The notes under the pieces were generated by a model. It ran no database searches. It was not told the origin of the DNA and was given only the letters and a program-made list of their open reading frames with translations. The translations under genes and the position numbers were made by a program. A stretch of DNA of 7,876 nucleotides from Paracoccaceae bacterium (GTDB taxonomy: Bacteria > Pseudomonadota > Alphaproteobacteria > Rhodobacterales > Rhodobacteraceae), in assembly GCA_007131945.1 (NCBI GenBank), contig SLPP01000049.1:1-7876 (forward strand), read 5' to 3'. Below, in pieces: positions 7,103 through 7,876 of the stretch (position 1 is the first letter of the stretch; every line of letters begins with the position of its first letter).

Positions 7103-7876
7103 GGGGCGCGCTTCTCGGCTTCGCCGCGCTGGCGCTTGCGGCCTGCGCCGCGCCGCAGGGCGCGCAGCGTCTGAGCGACAGCGCCGTGCCGATGCCGATG
7201 GTCGAACCGTTCAGCCCCGGCGCACCGAGGCCGCTGCCCCCCGCACGCGCCAATCCCGACATGATGGTCGACTTCATGGAGCTTGGCTTCTTCATGGAAA
7301 GCGGCCGGCCGATCCCGCAGTTCTCGCGCTACGAGGGGCCGGTCAAACTGGTCCTGAGCGGCGAGGTGCCGGCCCGGGCGCAGATCGACCTCGACCGGCT
7401 GATTGCGCGGCTTCGCGCCGAGGCCAGGATCGACATCTCGCGCGCGCCGGGCAACCGTACCGAACCGGGCGAGAACACGATTACCGTAGAGTTCGTGTCG
7501 CGGCGCGAGATGCGGCGCGCGGTGCCGACCGCCGCCTGTTTCGTCGTGCCCAATGTCGACGGCTGGAGCGATTTCGTCGCCAACCGTCGAAATTCGGCGC
7601 TCGACTGGACGCGGGTCGCGCGGCGGGTGCGCACCGCCGTCTTCATCCCGGTCGACACCACGCCGCAGGAGATCCGCGACTGCCTGCACGAGGAGGTGGC
7701 GCAGGCGATGGGGCCGCTCAATGACCTCTACCGGCTGCCCGACAGCGTGTTCAACGACGACAATTTCCAGACCACGCTGACCGGCTTCGACATGCTTATG
7801 CTGCGTGCATGGCATGCCCCGGACCTCCGTCCGGGGATGTCGCGCGAAGAGGTTGCGGTCCGTCTGCCCACGATCA
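7099..7876 (+). CDS. DUF2927-family lipoprotein (C-terminus beyond the window)
   Basis: The frame opens at an ATG overlapping the dusA stop and runs to the window edge with 259 complete codons. A short hydrophobic leader ends in LAAC (13-16), a lipobox, so the product is probably anchored to a membrane by a lipid on C16. A proline-rich linker (about 33-52) follows, and then the DUF2927 domain, from about 70 to beyond 220. The highly conserved core is CLHEEVAQAMGPLNDLYRLP plus DSVFNDDNF (195 to about 222). H197, E198 and E199 form a metalloprotease-like HEExxxQ pattern, but the family has no proven activity that I know of. The end, DMLMLRAWHAPDLRPGMSREEV, is also typical of family members in Rhodobacteraceae. 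Its function is unknown; the link to dusA is positional. Confidence 0.85.

Overview
The window is GC-rich DNA, apparently from an alphaproteobacterium and most likely a member of the Rhodobacteraceae. That guess rests on the DUF2927 lipoprotein and the style of DusA, both of which look like Rhodobacteraceae versions. It is an inference from remembered families, not a database result.

Layout. A GNAT-family acetyltransferase (1-554, minus strand, cut by the window edge) is transcribed away from a four-gene operon on the plus strand. The roughly 200 bp between them hold a striking AT-rich palindrome (683-708), probably the operator of the operon and perhaps of the acetyltransferase too. The operon (756-4964) encodes the three subunits of a 4-hydroxybenzoyl-CoA reductase: a 2[2Fe-2S] subunit (hcrC/hbaB), a molybdopterin subunit (hcrA/hbaC) and an FAD subunit (hcrB/hbaD). 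A hotdog-fold acyl-CoA thioesterase of the 4-hydroxybenzoyl-CoA type follows. All three internal junctions are ATGA overlaps, which suggests translational coupling. After a 90 bp gap comes an AEC-family membrane transporter (5055-5978). After another 137 bp come tRNA-dihydrouridine synthase A (dusA, 6116-7102) and a DUF2927 lipoprotein that runs off the right edge (7099-7876), again joined by an ATGA overlap.

How it fits together. The FAD subunit carries the four-cysteine insertion (C124, C140, C148, C157) that holds an extra [4Fe-4S] cluster in 4-hydroxybenzoyl-CoA reductase and is missing from ordinary xanthine dehydrogenases and CO dehydrogenases. This points to reductive removal of the phenolic hydroxyl of 4-hydroxybenzoyl-CoA to give benzoyl-CoA, a step of anaerobic phenol, cresol or hydroxybenzoate breakdown. 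The CoA ligase and the benzoyl-CoA reductase that the pathway needs are not in the window. The thioesterase could reset the CoA pool by hydrolysing the same substrate. The acetyltransferase may act on a small aromatic ligand or on a pathway protein. The AEC carrier could move an organic anion, but its link to the operon is only positional. dusA and the lipoprotein look like ordinary chromosomal genes bordering a catabolic insert.

I see no RNA genes, insertion sequences, CRISPR arrays or clear rho-independent terminators. The main enzyme is a known type. The points most worth a second look are the operator, the coupled thioesterase and the divergent acetyltransferase.
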